Below are positions 17,664 through 26,322 of a stretch of 64,000 nucleotides of DNA, in pieces. Numbering within the stretch: position 1 is the first letter of the stretch; each line of letters opens with the position of its first letter. The DNA lies in NCBI GenBank assembly GCA_903827245.1, contig CAIKHO010000027.1, forward strand, positions 1 to 64,000, given 5' to 3'. The notes beneath the pieces are model-generated. The model made no database searches. It saw nothing but the letters and a program-made list of their open reading frames with translations, and had not been told where the DNA came from. Source of the DNA: an uncultured Opitutia bacterium. GTDB taxonomy: Bacteria; Verrucomicrobiota; Verrucomicrobiia; Opitutales; Opitutaceae. A program made the position numbers and the translations under genes.

Positions 17664-18698
17664 ATGCGTTTCGAAAACACATGCGTCGAATCACTCGCTG
17701 TCGCGCTGCCGGAGGAAGTCTGGACATCGGCGGACATCGAGGAACGGCTGCGCCCGCTGTATGAACGCCTGAAATTGCCGGCGGGCCGTCTCGAGCTGAT
17801 GACGGGCATCCGCGAGCGCCGGGTCTGGCCGGCCGGGACGCGGGCCTCGGATGCCAGTGCCGCCGCCGGGCGCGCCGTGCTGGCCAAGTCCGCGCTGCGG
17901 GCCGGCCAGGTCGAGCTGTTCATCCATGCCGCCGTGAGCCGCGACATGCTCGAGCCCGCCACCGCCTCCTTTGCGCACCGCAAGATCGGGCTTCCCGCCA
18001 CCGCGCAGATTTTCGACGTCTCCAATGCCTGCCTCGGCTTCCTCAATTCCCTGACGGTCGCCGCGGGCCTGATCGAGTCGGGCCAGATCCGCTGCGCGCT
18101 CGTGGTCGCGGGGGAAAACAGCCGGCCCCTCGTCGAGCAGACCCTCCAGACGCTCGTCGAGCGCCCGCTCAACCGCAACGAGATCAAGCCCTACTTCGCG
18201 AACCTCACCATTGGTTCGGGTGCAGTGGCGGCCGTGGTCTGCCATCGTTCGCTGGTGCAAGGCCGCCCGCACCGGCTGCTCGGCGGCGTGGCACGGGCGG
18301 CGACCCAGCACAGCGAACTCTGCCAGGGCGACACGCACGGGGCGGATTCGCTCGCGATGCAGACCGACTCCGAGCAACTGCTACTGGCGGGCGTACAGCT
18401 GGCACGGGAGACGTGGGACGACTTCAGCGGCCCCGCGGGCTGGCCCGGGAAATCGTTCGACCGGTTTATCTGCCACCAAGTTGGGAGCATTCACCGCCGC
18501 AAGCTCTATGAAACGCTCGGGCTCGACGTCGCGAAGGATTTTTCGACCTTTGAAACCCTCGGCAACACCGGTTCCGTGGCACTGCCTTCCACGCTCGCCG
18601 CGGCCATCGATGCGGGCGCCGTCCGCGAGGGAAGCCGGGTCGGCCTGCTGGGCATAGGCAGCGGTCTCAACTGCCTGATGCTGGCGCTGGAGTGGTGA
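17664..18698 (+). CDS. oleA: OleA-like condensing enzyme (KAS III/thiolase family)
   Basis: A 344-residue KAS III-type protein from the ATG at 17664, just past a palindromic repeat. Cys123 in NACLGF is the nucleophile. His271 in CHQVGS and Asn301 in LGNTGS complete the triad. Glu97 in DMLEPATA fits the conserved glutamate of OleA enzymes that condense two acyl chains instead of using malonyl-ACP. OleA joins two acyl-CoAs head to head to a 2-alkyl-3-ketoacid, the first step to long-chain olefins. The next gene is OleB-like. FabH remains an alternative, but the neighbour and the Glu favour OleA. Confidence 0.78.
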   Translation: MRFENTCVESLAVALPEEVWTSADIEERLRPLYERLKLPAGRLELMTGIRERRVWPAGTRASDASAAAGRAVLAKSALRAGQVELFIHAAVSRDMLEPATASFAHRKIGLPATAQIFDVSNACLGFLNSLTVAAGLIESGQIRCALVVAGENSRPLVEQTLQTLVERPLNRNEIKPYFANLTIGSGAVAAVVCHRSLVQGRPHRLLGGVARAATQHSELCQGDTHGADSLAMQTDSEQLLLAGVQLARETWDDFSGPAGWPGKSFDRFICHQVGSIHRRKLYETLGLDVAKDFSTFETLGNTGSVALPSTLAAAIDAGAVREGSRVGLLGIGSGLNCLMLALEW

Positions 18699-18755
18699 TA
18701 TGAAAATCGACGGTTTTCATGTCGTTCTGAGCCAGTCGAAGCATCCGCTTGGATT

Positions 18756-18826
18756 CGTAGGGGCGTTCCTTGCGGACGCCCGGTTTGCGATCGTGAAGTT
18801 GGGCGTCCGCGAGGAACGCCCCTACG
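18756..18826. repeat. Inverted repeat with 26-base arms between oleA-like and oleB-like genes
   Basis: The arms at 18756-18781 (starting CGTAGGGGCGTTCC) and 18801-18826 (ending GGAACGCCCCTACG) are inverse with one mismatch, with a 19-base loop. It fills most of the 135-base gap before the hydrolase gene, and a strong RNA hairpin is expected. Confidence 0.85.
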
Positions 18827-18833
18827 CCAGCTG

Positions 18834-19739
18834 ATGCACCCTGCCACCAACATCCCGATTCCGACCTGGCTCGCTCGGCTGTACCCGTTCACACCGAAGT
18901 CCTTCACAACGCCGCGCGGGGCGCGGATGAGCTATCTCGACGAAGGACCACGCTCCGACGAGGCGGTGCTCATGCTCCACGGCAATCCGACCTGGTCCTT
19001 TTTCTACCGGAACCTGGTCCGCGAGGTCGCGCCTCAGCTGCGCTGCATCGTGCCGGACCACATTGGCATGGGGCTCTCCGCAAAGCCCCAGGATTACGAC
19101 TATACACTGGCCACGCGCATCGCCGACATCGAGGCGCTGGTAGCCTCGCTGGGCCTGCGCCGGGTGCACCTGGTGGTGCATGACTGGGGCGGGGCCATCG
19201 GCTTCGGCTTTGCCACCCAGCACCGCGAGCTGATCGGCCGGATCGTGGTGCTCAACACGGCCGCGTTCCCGGCTGAACGCATCCCGTGGCGCATCGCGTT
19301 ATGCAAGATCCCGGGACTTGGCCCGTTCCTGGTGCGCGGACTCAATGGATTCGCCGGGCCGGCCACCTGGATGACGATGCACCTTCGTTCGCTCACCGCG
19401 GACGAGAAGCGCGGCTATCTGTTTCCCTACGATTGCTGGGCCAATCGCGTCGCCGTGGATGCCTTTGTGCGCGACATTCCGCTCCGGTCGTCCCATCCGA
19501 GCTGGGCCACGCTCGACGCCGTCGGCGCCGGCCTGGCTTCGTTACGGGACCGGCCGATTCTGATCGTGTGGGGTGGCCGGGATTTTTGCTTCAACCTGTA
19601 TTTTTTTGGACGCTGGCTGAAGATTTTCCCGCATGCGGAAAAACTCCTCCTCGCCGAGGCCGGGCATTACGTGCTCGACGATGCAGGGCCGGCGGCGATC
19701 GGTCCCATCGTGAAATTTTTGCTGCAGGCGCCGCTATAG
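18834..19739 (+). CDS. oleB: OleB-like alpha/beta hydrolase (haloalkane dehalogenase fold)
   Basis: A 301-residue alpha/beta hydrolase. The oxyanion/halide-region motif HGNPTWSFFYR is followed by nucleophile Asp117 with Trp118 in VVHDWGG, acid Asp250 in WGGRD and base His278 in AGHYVLDD. This aspartate-nucleophile layout is shared by haloalkane dehalogenases and OleB, the beta-lactone decarboxylase that forms the final cis-olefin in Ole pathways. Position directly after an OleA-like gene strongly favours OleB. In complete sets oleC (ligase/beta-lactone synthetase) and oleD (reductase) follow, but here a repeat and a convergent gene follow instead. Confidence 0.78.
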   Translation: MHPATNIPIPTWLARLYPFTPKSFTTPRGARMSYLDEGPRSDEAVLMLHGNPTWSFFYRNLVREVAPQLRCIVPDHIGMGLSAKPQDYDYTLATRIADIEALVASLGLRRVHLVVHDWGGAIGFGFATQHRELIGRIVVLNTAAFPAERIPWRIALCKIPGLGPFLVRGLNGFAGPATWMTMHLRSLTADEKRGYLFPYDCWANRVAVDAFVRDIPLRSSHPSWATLDAVGAGLASLRDRPILIVWGGRDFCFNLYFFGRWLKIFPHAEKLLLAEAGHYVLDDAGPAAIGPIVKFLLQAPL

Positions 19740-19756
19740 GCATTTCGCCTCCGATT

Positions 19757-19829
19757 TGTAGGAGCGGCTTTATGCCGCGATGATTGAGCGGACAGACGAG
19801 TCATCACGGCATAAAGCCGCTCCTACAGA
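19757..19829. repeat. Family-D palindromic repeat, long copy
   Basis: The arms TGTAGGAGCGGCTTTATGCC (from 19757) and GGCATAAAGCCGCTCCTACA (to 19828) are inverse, with an imperfect middle. A short hairpin of the same family occurs at 61812. It lies between the converging hydrolase and formylglycine-enzyme genes and may serve as a bidirectional terminator. Confidence 0.85.
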
Positions 19830-19875
19830 CAATCATGGGCTAATTATGCCACTACGGGAATTCGCCCCAGGGACA

Positions 19876-20838
19876 TTAAAGATCGCGCACGCAGCGAAAG
19901 CCCGTGTTGCCCGTGGAACTGTCTGGGGTGTTTGATGTGCGCGCGCCCACGCGGTAGCGGTTGCAGTAAGACTGGTGGCACAGGTAGCTGCCGCCGCGGA
20001 TGACCTTGCGTTCGCCACCGGGCGGTCCGAGGGGATCGACGCGCGGTCCCGTCGTGTGAAAATCCGGGCTGAACCAGTCGTGGCACCATTCCCAGACGTT
20101 GCCGGCGACATTGTAGAGCCCATAGCCGTTGGCCTTGAAACTTCTCGCCGGCGCCGTGCCGACATGGCCGTCCTCGGCCGTATTGAGGGTGGGGAAGGTG
20201 CCCTGCCAGATATTACACCTATGCCGGCCGCCCGGGGTGAGTTCGTCGCCCCAGGCAAAGCGCTTTTGTACGAGACCGCCGCGCGCCGCGCATTCCCACT
20301 CGGCCTCGGTCGGCAGGCGCTTGCCGGCCCAGCCGGCGTAGGCGCGGGCGTCGTTCCACGAAACGTGCACCACGGGATGATCCCAGCGTTGCCTGATGTT
20401 GGAACCCTCGCCCTCGGGGTGACGCCAGTAGGCGCCATCGATCCGGCACCACCATTCACTGCCGGCCACCCGCTGAGTGACGCGGGCGAGCTGGTCAGCG
20501 GTGAGGAAAAGATGAAACACAAAGGACCAGCCGAAACGCTCGGCCTCGGTGCGATAACCCGTCGCATTGACGAAGGCGTTGAACTGTTCGTTCGTGACGC
20601 AGCAGGCATCGATGTGGAATGGCTGCACAGTGACGGCCCGGACCGGCCCTTCGCCGTCTGCCGGCCACCCGTCGACATCGCTGCTTCCCATCAGGAATTC
20701 GCCTCCCGGAATGGCCTGCATGCCGGCGAGCGTCCCCATGTTTGTCCGCAGCAAGCCCGACTCATCCGCCGGACCGGGTCCGGCCGCGGCGGCGGAAACC
20801 GGATCGCGCGTGGGCGTGCAACATGATTGGCCGTGCAT
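19876..20838 (-). CDS. Formylglycine-generating enzyme (sulfatase-modifying factor)
   Basis: A 320-residue SUMF1/FGE-domain protein from the ATG at 20838 (MHGQSCCTPTRD). The frame runs on upstream but that part is not FGE-like. The two catalytic cysteines of genuine FGEs are present in GGSYLCHQSYC, followed by NTPDSSTGNTGFR. It converts the Cys in the CxPxR motif of sulfatases to formylglycine using copper and oxygen. Many SUMF1-domain proteins lack these cysteines, so this one is likely authentic. No sulfatase gene is in the window, so it must act on sulfatases encoded elsewhere, probably for sulfated polysaccharides. Confidence 0.93.
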   Translation of the reverse strand: MHGQSCCTPTRDPVSAAAAGPGPADESGLLRTNMGTLAGMQAIPGGEFLMGSSDVDGWPADGEGPVRAVTVQPFHIDACCVTNEQFNAFVNATGYRTEAERFGWSFVFHLFLTADQLARVTQRVAGSEWWCRIDGAYWRHPEGEGSNIRQRWDHPVVHVSWNDARAYAGWAGKRLPTEAEWECAARGGLVQKRFAWGDELTPGGRHRCNIWQGTFPTLNTAEDGHVGTAPARSFKANGYGLYNVAGNVWEWCHDWFSPDFHTTGPRVDPLGPPGGERKVIRGGSYLCHQSYCNRYRVGARTSNTPDSSTGNTGFRCVRDL

Positions 20839-21008
20839 CGTGGGGCCGGAAGCCAATCGGCCGATGAGCAGGGCGTAAACGGGAAATGACAGTCTTGCGC
20901 ACGCCGCATCGCCAGACACAATTCCAAGCGTCAGCAGATGAATCAGAACCACCGGGGCAAAGCGTTGTCCGTGGAAATGTCCCAAGCTCGTCCCAGCGTC
21001 AGCTTCCC

Positions 21009-22682
21009 ATGAAACTCTCAGCCAACCATCTCAAGCGCTACAAGGAAATCGGGCTGCTGCTGTGGAAATACGGCCATTCCGACCTCGTGAAGCAAATGGG
21101 TGCGGCCGGCACGCTCGATGTCGGGGAAGTGGAAAAAAGCGGAAATACCCGGGGTTCGCCAGAGCAATTTGCGGATGACCTCGAGGCGATGGGGCCCACG
21201 TACGTCAAGCTGGGCCAGGTGCTCGCCGGCCGGCCGGACCTGCTCCCCGAGCCGTATACGGCGGCACTGGCCCGCCTGCAGGACAAGGTGAAGCCTTTTT
21301 CATACGCCGAGGTCGAGCAGATCGTCACCGCCGAGCTGGGAGTCCGGATGTCCAAGGCCTTCTCGCGCTTCGATCCCGAGCCGATCGCCGCCGCATCGCT
21401 GGGCCAGGTGCATTTCGCCGCGCTGCGGGAAGGCCAGCAGGTGGTCGTCAAGGTACAGCGCCCCAACATTCGCCTGCAAATCGCCGAGGACTTTGAGGTC
21501 CTGGGACAGATCGCGGAGTTTTTCGACGCCCATACTGATCTCGGCCGGCGCTATCGGTTTCTGACCATCCTCGATGAGTTCCGGGCCACGATCCAGCAGG
21601 AGCTGGATTACCTGCAGGAGGCGCAAAATCTCGTCTCGGTGGGAAAGAACCTGAAGGAATTCCAGCTGATCCAGGTGCCGCAGCCCGTCGCCGACTACAC
21701 CACGCGATGCGTGCTCACGATGGATTACGTGCGCGGCCGCAAGATCACTTCCTTTGAGCCGCTGGCACGACTGGATATCAAGGGGGCGCCGCTGGCCGAG
21801 GAATTATTCAAGGCCTATCTGAAGCAGGTGTTGATCGACGGATTGTTCCATGCGGACCCGCATCCGGGAAATGTTTTCCTGACCGAGGACGGGCACATCG
21901 CCTTGCTCGACCTTGGGATGGTCGGGCATATCGCCCCGGGCATGCAGGAAAATCTCCTGAAGCTCCTGCTGGCCGTGAGCGAGGGCAACAGCGAGGAAGC
22001 CGCGGACATTGTCGTCCGGATGAGTGAGAAAGCCGAGAATTTCGACTCGGGCGAATTCCACCGGCGCATCCGCCAGGTCCTGGCCTTGAGTCAAAACCAG
22101 GGGCTCCAGCAGCTCAAGGTGGGCCGCACGCTCCTGCACCTCAGCCAGGATGCCGGCGGCAACGGCCTGATCGTCCCCAGCGAACTCACGCTGCTGGGGA
22201 AAACCCTGCTGCAGCTGGATGAAGTCGGGCGCATCCTTGATCCTGAGTTTGATCCCAATGCGTCCATCCGCCGCAACGCCATCGGGCTGATGACCCGGCG
22301 GATGAAGCATGACATGACCCAGGGCAGCGTGCTCAGCACACTGCTCGAGGCGAAGGATTTCGTGAGCCATCTGCCGTCCCGCCTCAACCGGCTGATGGAC
22401 GGAGCCCTGAGCGGCGAGCTGGAAGTAAAGGTGAGGGCGGTCGACGCCAAGATCGTGCTGGATGGAATGCAAAAAATCGCGAACCGCATTACCGCCGGCA
22501 TCATCCTCGCAGCATTGATCATCGGTGCGGCACTCCTCATGCGCGTCCCGACCCAATTTCAGCTCTTTGGCTATCCCGGGCTGGCGATCCTGTGCTTTCT
22601 GGCTGCGGCCGCCGGGGGCTGCTGGTTGCTGTTCAATATTTTCGCCCACGACCAGAAGACCCCGAAAAAGCGCGTGCCCTGA
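21009..22682 (+). CDS. UbiB/AarF (ABC1) family atypical kinase
   Basis: A 557-residue protein from the ATG at 21009. The ABC1/UbiB hallmarks are all visible: the KxGQ motif in TYVKLGQVLAGRPDLLP, the Ala-rich nucleotide loop in AAASLGQVHFA, invariant Lys in VVVKVQRP, HADPHPGN and DLGMVG. Two C-terminal hydrophobic helices (about 495-545) anchor it in the membrane. UbiB kinases support quinone and other prenyl-lipid pathways, probably by handling lipid precursors. The frame continues upstream into the region divergent from FGE, but family homology begins here. A small gene follows after 43 bases. Confidence 0.92.
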   Translation: MKLSANHLKRYKEIGLLLWKYGHSDLVKQMGAAGTLDVGEVEKSGNTRGSPEQFADDLEAMGPTYVKLGQVLAGRPDLLPEPYTAALARLQDKVKPFSYAEVEQIVTAELGVRMSKAFSRFDPEPIAAASLGQVHFAALREGQQVVVKVQRPNIRLQIAEDFEVLGQIAEFFDAHTDLGRRYRFLTILDEFRATIQQELDYLQEAQNLVSVGKNLKEFQLIQVPQPVADYTTRCVLTMDYVRGRKITSFEPLARLDIKGAPLAEELFKAYLKQVLIDGLFHADPHPGNVFLTEDGHIALLDLGMVGHIAPGMQENLLKLLLAVSEGNSEEAADIVVRMSEKAENFDSGEFHRRIRQVLALSQNQGLQQLKVGRTLLHLSQDAGGNGLIVPSELTLLGKTLLQLDEVGRILDPEFDPNASIRRNAIGLMTRRMKHDMTQGSVLSTLLEAKDFVSHLPSRLNRLMDGALSGELEVKVRAVDAKIVLDGMQKIANRITAGIILAALIIGAALLMRVPTQFQLFGYPGLAILCFLAAAAGGCWLLFNIFAHDQKTPKKRVP

Positions 22683-22725
22683 TCAACCGCCTTCGATTCA
22701 CCCGAAGGGAATCAATCAAAACCCC

Positions 22726-23049
22726 ATGTTCGAGTCTGCGAAAAATGCCCTGGCTGGGAAGGCCGCCCAAGTTTACCTGAACAATCTCATCAGCCGTTAC
22801 GGCCGGCTGCAGGAATTGAAAATCGATTCAAAGGCAAAGACCGTCGAGGCCGTGTGCCTGTTGCAAGGCGAGAGCGACCCCGTGGTCGTCAAGGTCGGGA
22901 AGTATGAAATCCTGAGCGAAGGGGAAAGGTGGTTCGTCCAGGCATCCGCCTGCACCTCATCCCGGCCATGGCTGCAAAACCTGCTGGAAGATCATCTGCC
23001 GGGGAAGCGCATCGAATTACCCGCCTGGGCCGCCGCCGCACTCAAATAA
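22726..23049 (+). CDS. Conserved small protein downstream of ubiB/aarF, unknown function
   Basis: A 107-residue soluble protein from the ATG at 22726. It has no signal peptide or membrane segment. The sequence (SRYGRLQELKIDSKAKTVEA, then VVVKVGKYEIL) suggests an alpha+beta fold. I do not recognise a named family. It starts 43 bases after the UbiB gene on the same strand and is probably cotranscribed, so it may assist lipid or quinone metabolism. Confidence 0.65.
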   Translation: MFESAKNALAGKAAQVYLNNLISRYGRLQELKIDSKAKTVEAVCLLQGESDPVVVKVGKYEILSEGERWFVQASACTSSRPWLQNLLEDHLPGKRIELPAWAAAALK

Positions 23050-23169
23050 AGCGCGCGATATCATTACTTAACATAATATTTATTGTGCGTTTTATATCTA
23101 TCTAACCGGTTGCACGTCAATAATCGGCATTGGCAAAAATCGAGGATGGTGGCGGCAGTAAAAGCCCAA

Positions 23170-24510
23170 TCAGCGAGCCGGGCCCCATCGCTTGGTGAAG
23201 GGATAATAGATGAAAAGCGGTTTGCCCACGACGTCCTTGGCGGGAACGTAGCCCCAATAGCGGCCGTCCTTGCTGTTCGCCGAGTTGTCGCCGAGGGCGA
23301 GAAAGCCGCCCGCCGGAACTGTCATGGTCTTGCCCACGTCGAGAGCGCCGAGATTTTGATAGCCGGGATATTTCTCCGTTTGTTGCGCGTTTTTCTCGAA
23401 CGCGGCCGTGCCCGTGATCGGGCGGCCGTTGCGGTACAGGGTGTGGGATTTGATCTCCAGCGTATCCCCCGGCAGACCCACGAGGCGCTTGATGTAATAT
23501 TGCTGGATCCGGCTGCCATCCTCGCTGATGCCCGTGATATTATCGGTGCGGAAAACGAACCCCTGCCCGACTGCCGGACGCATGAAATGGTAGCTCATCC
23601 GATCGACGAAAAGCTGGTCGCCAGTCAGCAGGTCGAACGCCAGCAGCATTTCCCCCTGCTTCAGGGTCTTTCCGAGACCCAGACGGTAGGCCCGATATGA
23701 GCCGGAACCGGGACGGATATTCACCATGACCGGTTCAGCGGCCCCGCGCCCCGCTTCCTTCCTCAGGTGCTCGAGCATGTCGTCATTGCCATGGAAAAAG
23801 GCATTCTGGATGACCTCCTCAAAACGGAAATCCTCCGGCACCTGGACCTTCACCGGCGTGCCATTCACGTACAGCGTATATTCGTGCAGGGTGGCGGGAA
23901 AGACCAGCCGGTGCCGGCCCTGGATCTCGGTGTAGGCAAGGTATCCGTTGTCGAAGAAATCCGCCGAGACCTCGCCGGAGTCCGGCGCCTGCAAATCGTA
24001 GTTCTGCGCGCCGTAGGCCATCAGCCGGAAGGCCTTGGCCAGGGCTCCCGGGCGATCCGCGGGACGAGTGAAAACCTCGGCGGTCATCCCGTAGTAACTC
24101 GGCCACATCGAATTCGTCGGAATCTTGAAGGGCTGCACAAAATAAGCGCGGATGCCGAGGATGACAATGGCCGCGACGAGCAGGAATTCCACGTTTTCGA
24201 TCAGCGCGGTCTTGGGATAGACCCGGCCGCCGCAACGGCGCAGCGCCCCTTCCAGTTCCTCGATCAGCAGCTTCAGCTTTCCCGGATCGGCCCGGTTGCG
24301 CAGGTTCTGGCGCAAGGCATCCGTGCAGCCGAGCAGTTCCCTGCGCTCGGCCTCATCCAGCTGGTCGCGCCGGTACTGCCACACCCGGTCGGCCAGTTCG
24401 AGCCAGTTGGCGGCATTCTCCCGCATCTGTCCGGCGGCATCCCGCAGTCCCAGCCAGCCCATCAGTTTCTTGGCGGCCCTCCACAGCTCGCCAAACTCGC
24501 CGGTGTACAT
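23170..24510 (-). CDS. lepB: Signal peptidase I, large form
   Basis: About 446 residues from the ATG at 24510 (a GTG lies six bases upstream). An N-terminal soluble region (about 1-105) precedes a single membrane helix (LLVAAIVILGIRAYFV). The catalytic Ser lies in IPTNSMWPS, the Lys in YYIKRLVGLPGD and the box-E motif in ALGDNSANSKDGRYWG. It removes signal peptides from exported proteins. The mature domain has a long insertion between Ser and Lys. It follows lepA after about a dozen bases, giving the common lepA-lepB pair, with fabD upstream. Confidence 0.94.
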   Translation of the reverse strand: MYTGEFGELWRAAKKLMGWLGLRDAAGQMRENAANWLELADRVWQYRRDQLDEAERRELLGCTDALRQNLRNRADPGKLKLLIEELEGALRRCGGRVYPKTALIENVEFLLVAAIVILGIRAYFVQPFKIPTNSMWPSYYGMTAEVFTRPADRPGALAKAFRLMAYGAQNYDLQAPDSGEVSADFFDNGYLAYTEIQGRHRLVFPATLHEYTLYVNGTPVKVQVPEDFRFEEVIQNAFFHGNDDMLEHLRKEAGRGAAEPVMVNIRPGSGSYRAYRLGLGKTLKQGEMLLAFDLLTGDQLFVDRMSYHFMRPAVGQGFVFRTDNITGISEDGSRIQQYYIKRLVGLPGDTLEIKSHTLYRNGRPITGTAAFEKNAQQTEKYPGYQNLGALDVGKTMTVPAGGFLALGDNSANSKDGRYWGYVPAKDVVGKPLFIYYPFTKRWGPAR

Positions 24511-24523
24511 GCGCACGGCGGCG

Positions 24524-26320
24524 TCAGTTGTTCTGCAGCACCTTGATGAAGGCGTCGGGCGGGATCGAGACCTTGCCGATCAGCTTCATCTTCTTTTTGC
24601 CCTCCTTCTGCTTGTCGAGGAGCTTTCGCTTGCGGCTGATGTCGCCGCCGTAGCACTTGGCGGTGACGTCCTTCCGCATTTCCCGGACGTTATCGCGGGC
24701 AATGATCTTCCCGCCGATGGCGGCCTGGATCGCCACCTTGAACATCTGTGGTGGGATGATCTCGGCGAGTTTCTCGCACAGCTGGCGGCCCTTGGCCTCG
24801 GCCTTCTCGCGGTGGACGATGCAGGCAAACGCATCGACCGGATCGCCGTTGATCATGATGTCCATCTTGACGAGGTCGGAGGTCAGGTAGTCGCCAAGCT
24901 CGTAGTCCATCGAGCCGTAGCCATGGGTGATGCTCTTCAGGCGGTCGTTGAAATCGACGAGGATTTCATTGAGTGGCAGCACGCAGCGGAGCATCACGCG
25001 GTTCATGTCGAGCGTGTCGGTATGCTCGCACACCCCGCGTTTTTCCATGATCAGCGAGAGGATGTCGCCCATGGAATCGTTCGGCAGGATGATCGAGGCA
25101 TGGATGGTCGGCTCCTTGATCTCAAGGATCGTGCCCGGGTCCGGCATGTTGACGGGATTGTCCACATCCATCTCCTCGCCACCCTGCTTGATGACATGGT
25201 AGATGACGCTGGGATAGGTGGAGATGATATCCACGCCATGCTCGCGGCGGATGCGCTCCTGGATGATCTCCATGTGGAGCAGCCCGAGGAAGCCGCAACG
25301 GAAGCCGAAGCCGAGGGCGAGCGAGCTTTCCGAGGCGTACACGAAGGCGGCGTCGTTGAGCCGCAGGCGCCCGAGCGCGGCCTTGAGCTTCTCGTAGTCG
25401 TCGCTCTCGAGGGGATAAAGGCCGCAGAACACGAGCGGTCGGACCTCCTTGTAGCCGGGCAGCATGTCCGTCGCCGGCCGCGCAGCCAGCGTGATGGTGT
25501 CGCCGGTCTTGACGTCCGCGGTGTTCTTTATGCTCGAGACAATGTAGCCGACGTCGCCGGCGCCGAGTGAACCGATCTTCGTCATCTTGGGCATGAACAC
25601 CCCGACCTCCTTCACTTCCGCCTTCTGGCCGTTGCTCATCAGCATCATCATGTCATGGGCCTTGATGGTGCCGGAAAAAACCCGGACGTAGGCAATGCAC
25701 CCGCGGTAGGAATCGTAGAGCGAGTCGAACACCAGGCAGCGCGTCTGCGGATAATCGGTCCAGCGTGGCGAAGGGACCCGGGCGACGACCGCCTCGAGGA
25801 TGTCCTCGATGCCGATGCCCGACTTGCCACTCGCGAGGATCGCCTCCTCGGCGGGGATCGAAAGGATGTCCTCCAGCTGGCGGGTGCACAGCTCGAGGTT
25901 GGCGCTGGGCAGGTCGATCTTGTTGATGACCGGGATGACCTTCAGTTTTTGCGCGAAGGCCAGGTGCGCGTTGGCTACGGTCTGGGCCTCGACTCCCTGC
26001 GCGGCGTCGATCAGCAGCACGGCGCCCTCGCAGGCCGCAAGGCTGCGCGAGACCTCGTAGGAGAAGTCGACGTGCCCCGGCGTGTCCATGAGGTTCAGCT
26101 TGTAGTCCTGGCCGTTCTTGGCGCGGTACGTCATCGTGACCGGGTGCGACTTGATCGTGATGCCGCGCTCCTTCTCGAGGTCCATCGAGTCGAGATGCTG
26201 GTCGGTCATGACCCGCTGCTCGATGGTGTGGGTGTGCTCGAGCAGCCGGTCGGAGAGCGTGGTTTTGCCGTGGTCGACGTGCGCGATGATGCAAAAATTG
26301 CGGGTGTTCTTGGCGGGCAT
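24524..26320 (-). CDS. lepA: Elongation factor 4 (LepA) GTPase
   Basis: A 598-residue translational GTPase of full family length. G1 is AHVDHGKTTL, G2/G3 include RGITIKSH and DTPGHVDFS, and G4 is NKIDLP. The C-terminal half carries the LepA-specific domain (HMEIIQERI, YEVDVV-type region) and the basic tail (KKMKLIGKVSIPPDAF). It helps ribosomes under stress by back-translocation or biogenesis functions. The gene lies two bases from fabD and eight from lepB. Confidence 0.97.
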   Translation of the reverse strand: MPAKNTRNFCIIAHVDHGKTTLSDRLLEHTHTIEQRVMTDQHLDSMDLEKERGITIKSHPVTMTYRAKNGQDYKLNLMDTPGHVDFSYEVSRSLAACEGAVLLIDAAQGVEAQTVANAHLAFAQKLKVIPVINKIDLPSANLELCTRQLEDILSIPAEEAILASGKSGIGIEDILEAVVARVPSPRWTDYPQTRCLVFDSLYDSYRGCIAYVRVFSGTIKAHDMMMLMSNGQKAEVKEVGVFMPKMTKIGSLGAGDVGYIVSSIKNTADVKTGDTITLAARPATDMLPGYKEVRPLVFCGLYPLESDDYEKLKAALGRLRLNDAAFVYASESSLALGFGFRCGFLGLLHMEIIQERIRREHGVDIISTYPSVIYHVIKQGGEEMDVDNPVNMPDPGTILEIKEPTIHASIILPNDSMGDILSLIMEKRGVCEHTDTLDMNRVMLRCVLPLNEILVDFNDRLKSITHGYGSMDYELGDYLTSDLVKMDIMINGDPVDAFACIVHREKAEAKGRQLCEKLAEIIPPQMFKVAIQAAIGGKIIARDNVREMRKDVTAKCYGGDISRKRKLLDKQKEGKKKMKLIGKVSIPPDAFIKVLQNN

Positions 26321-26322
26321 CG

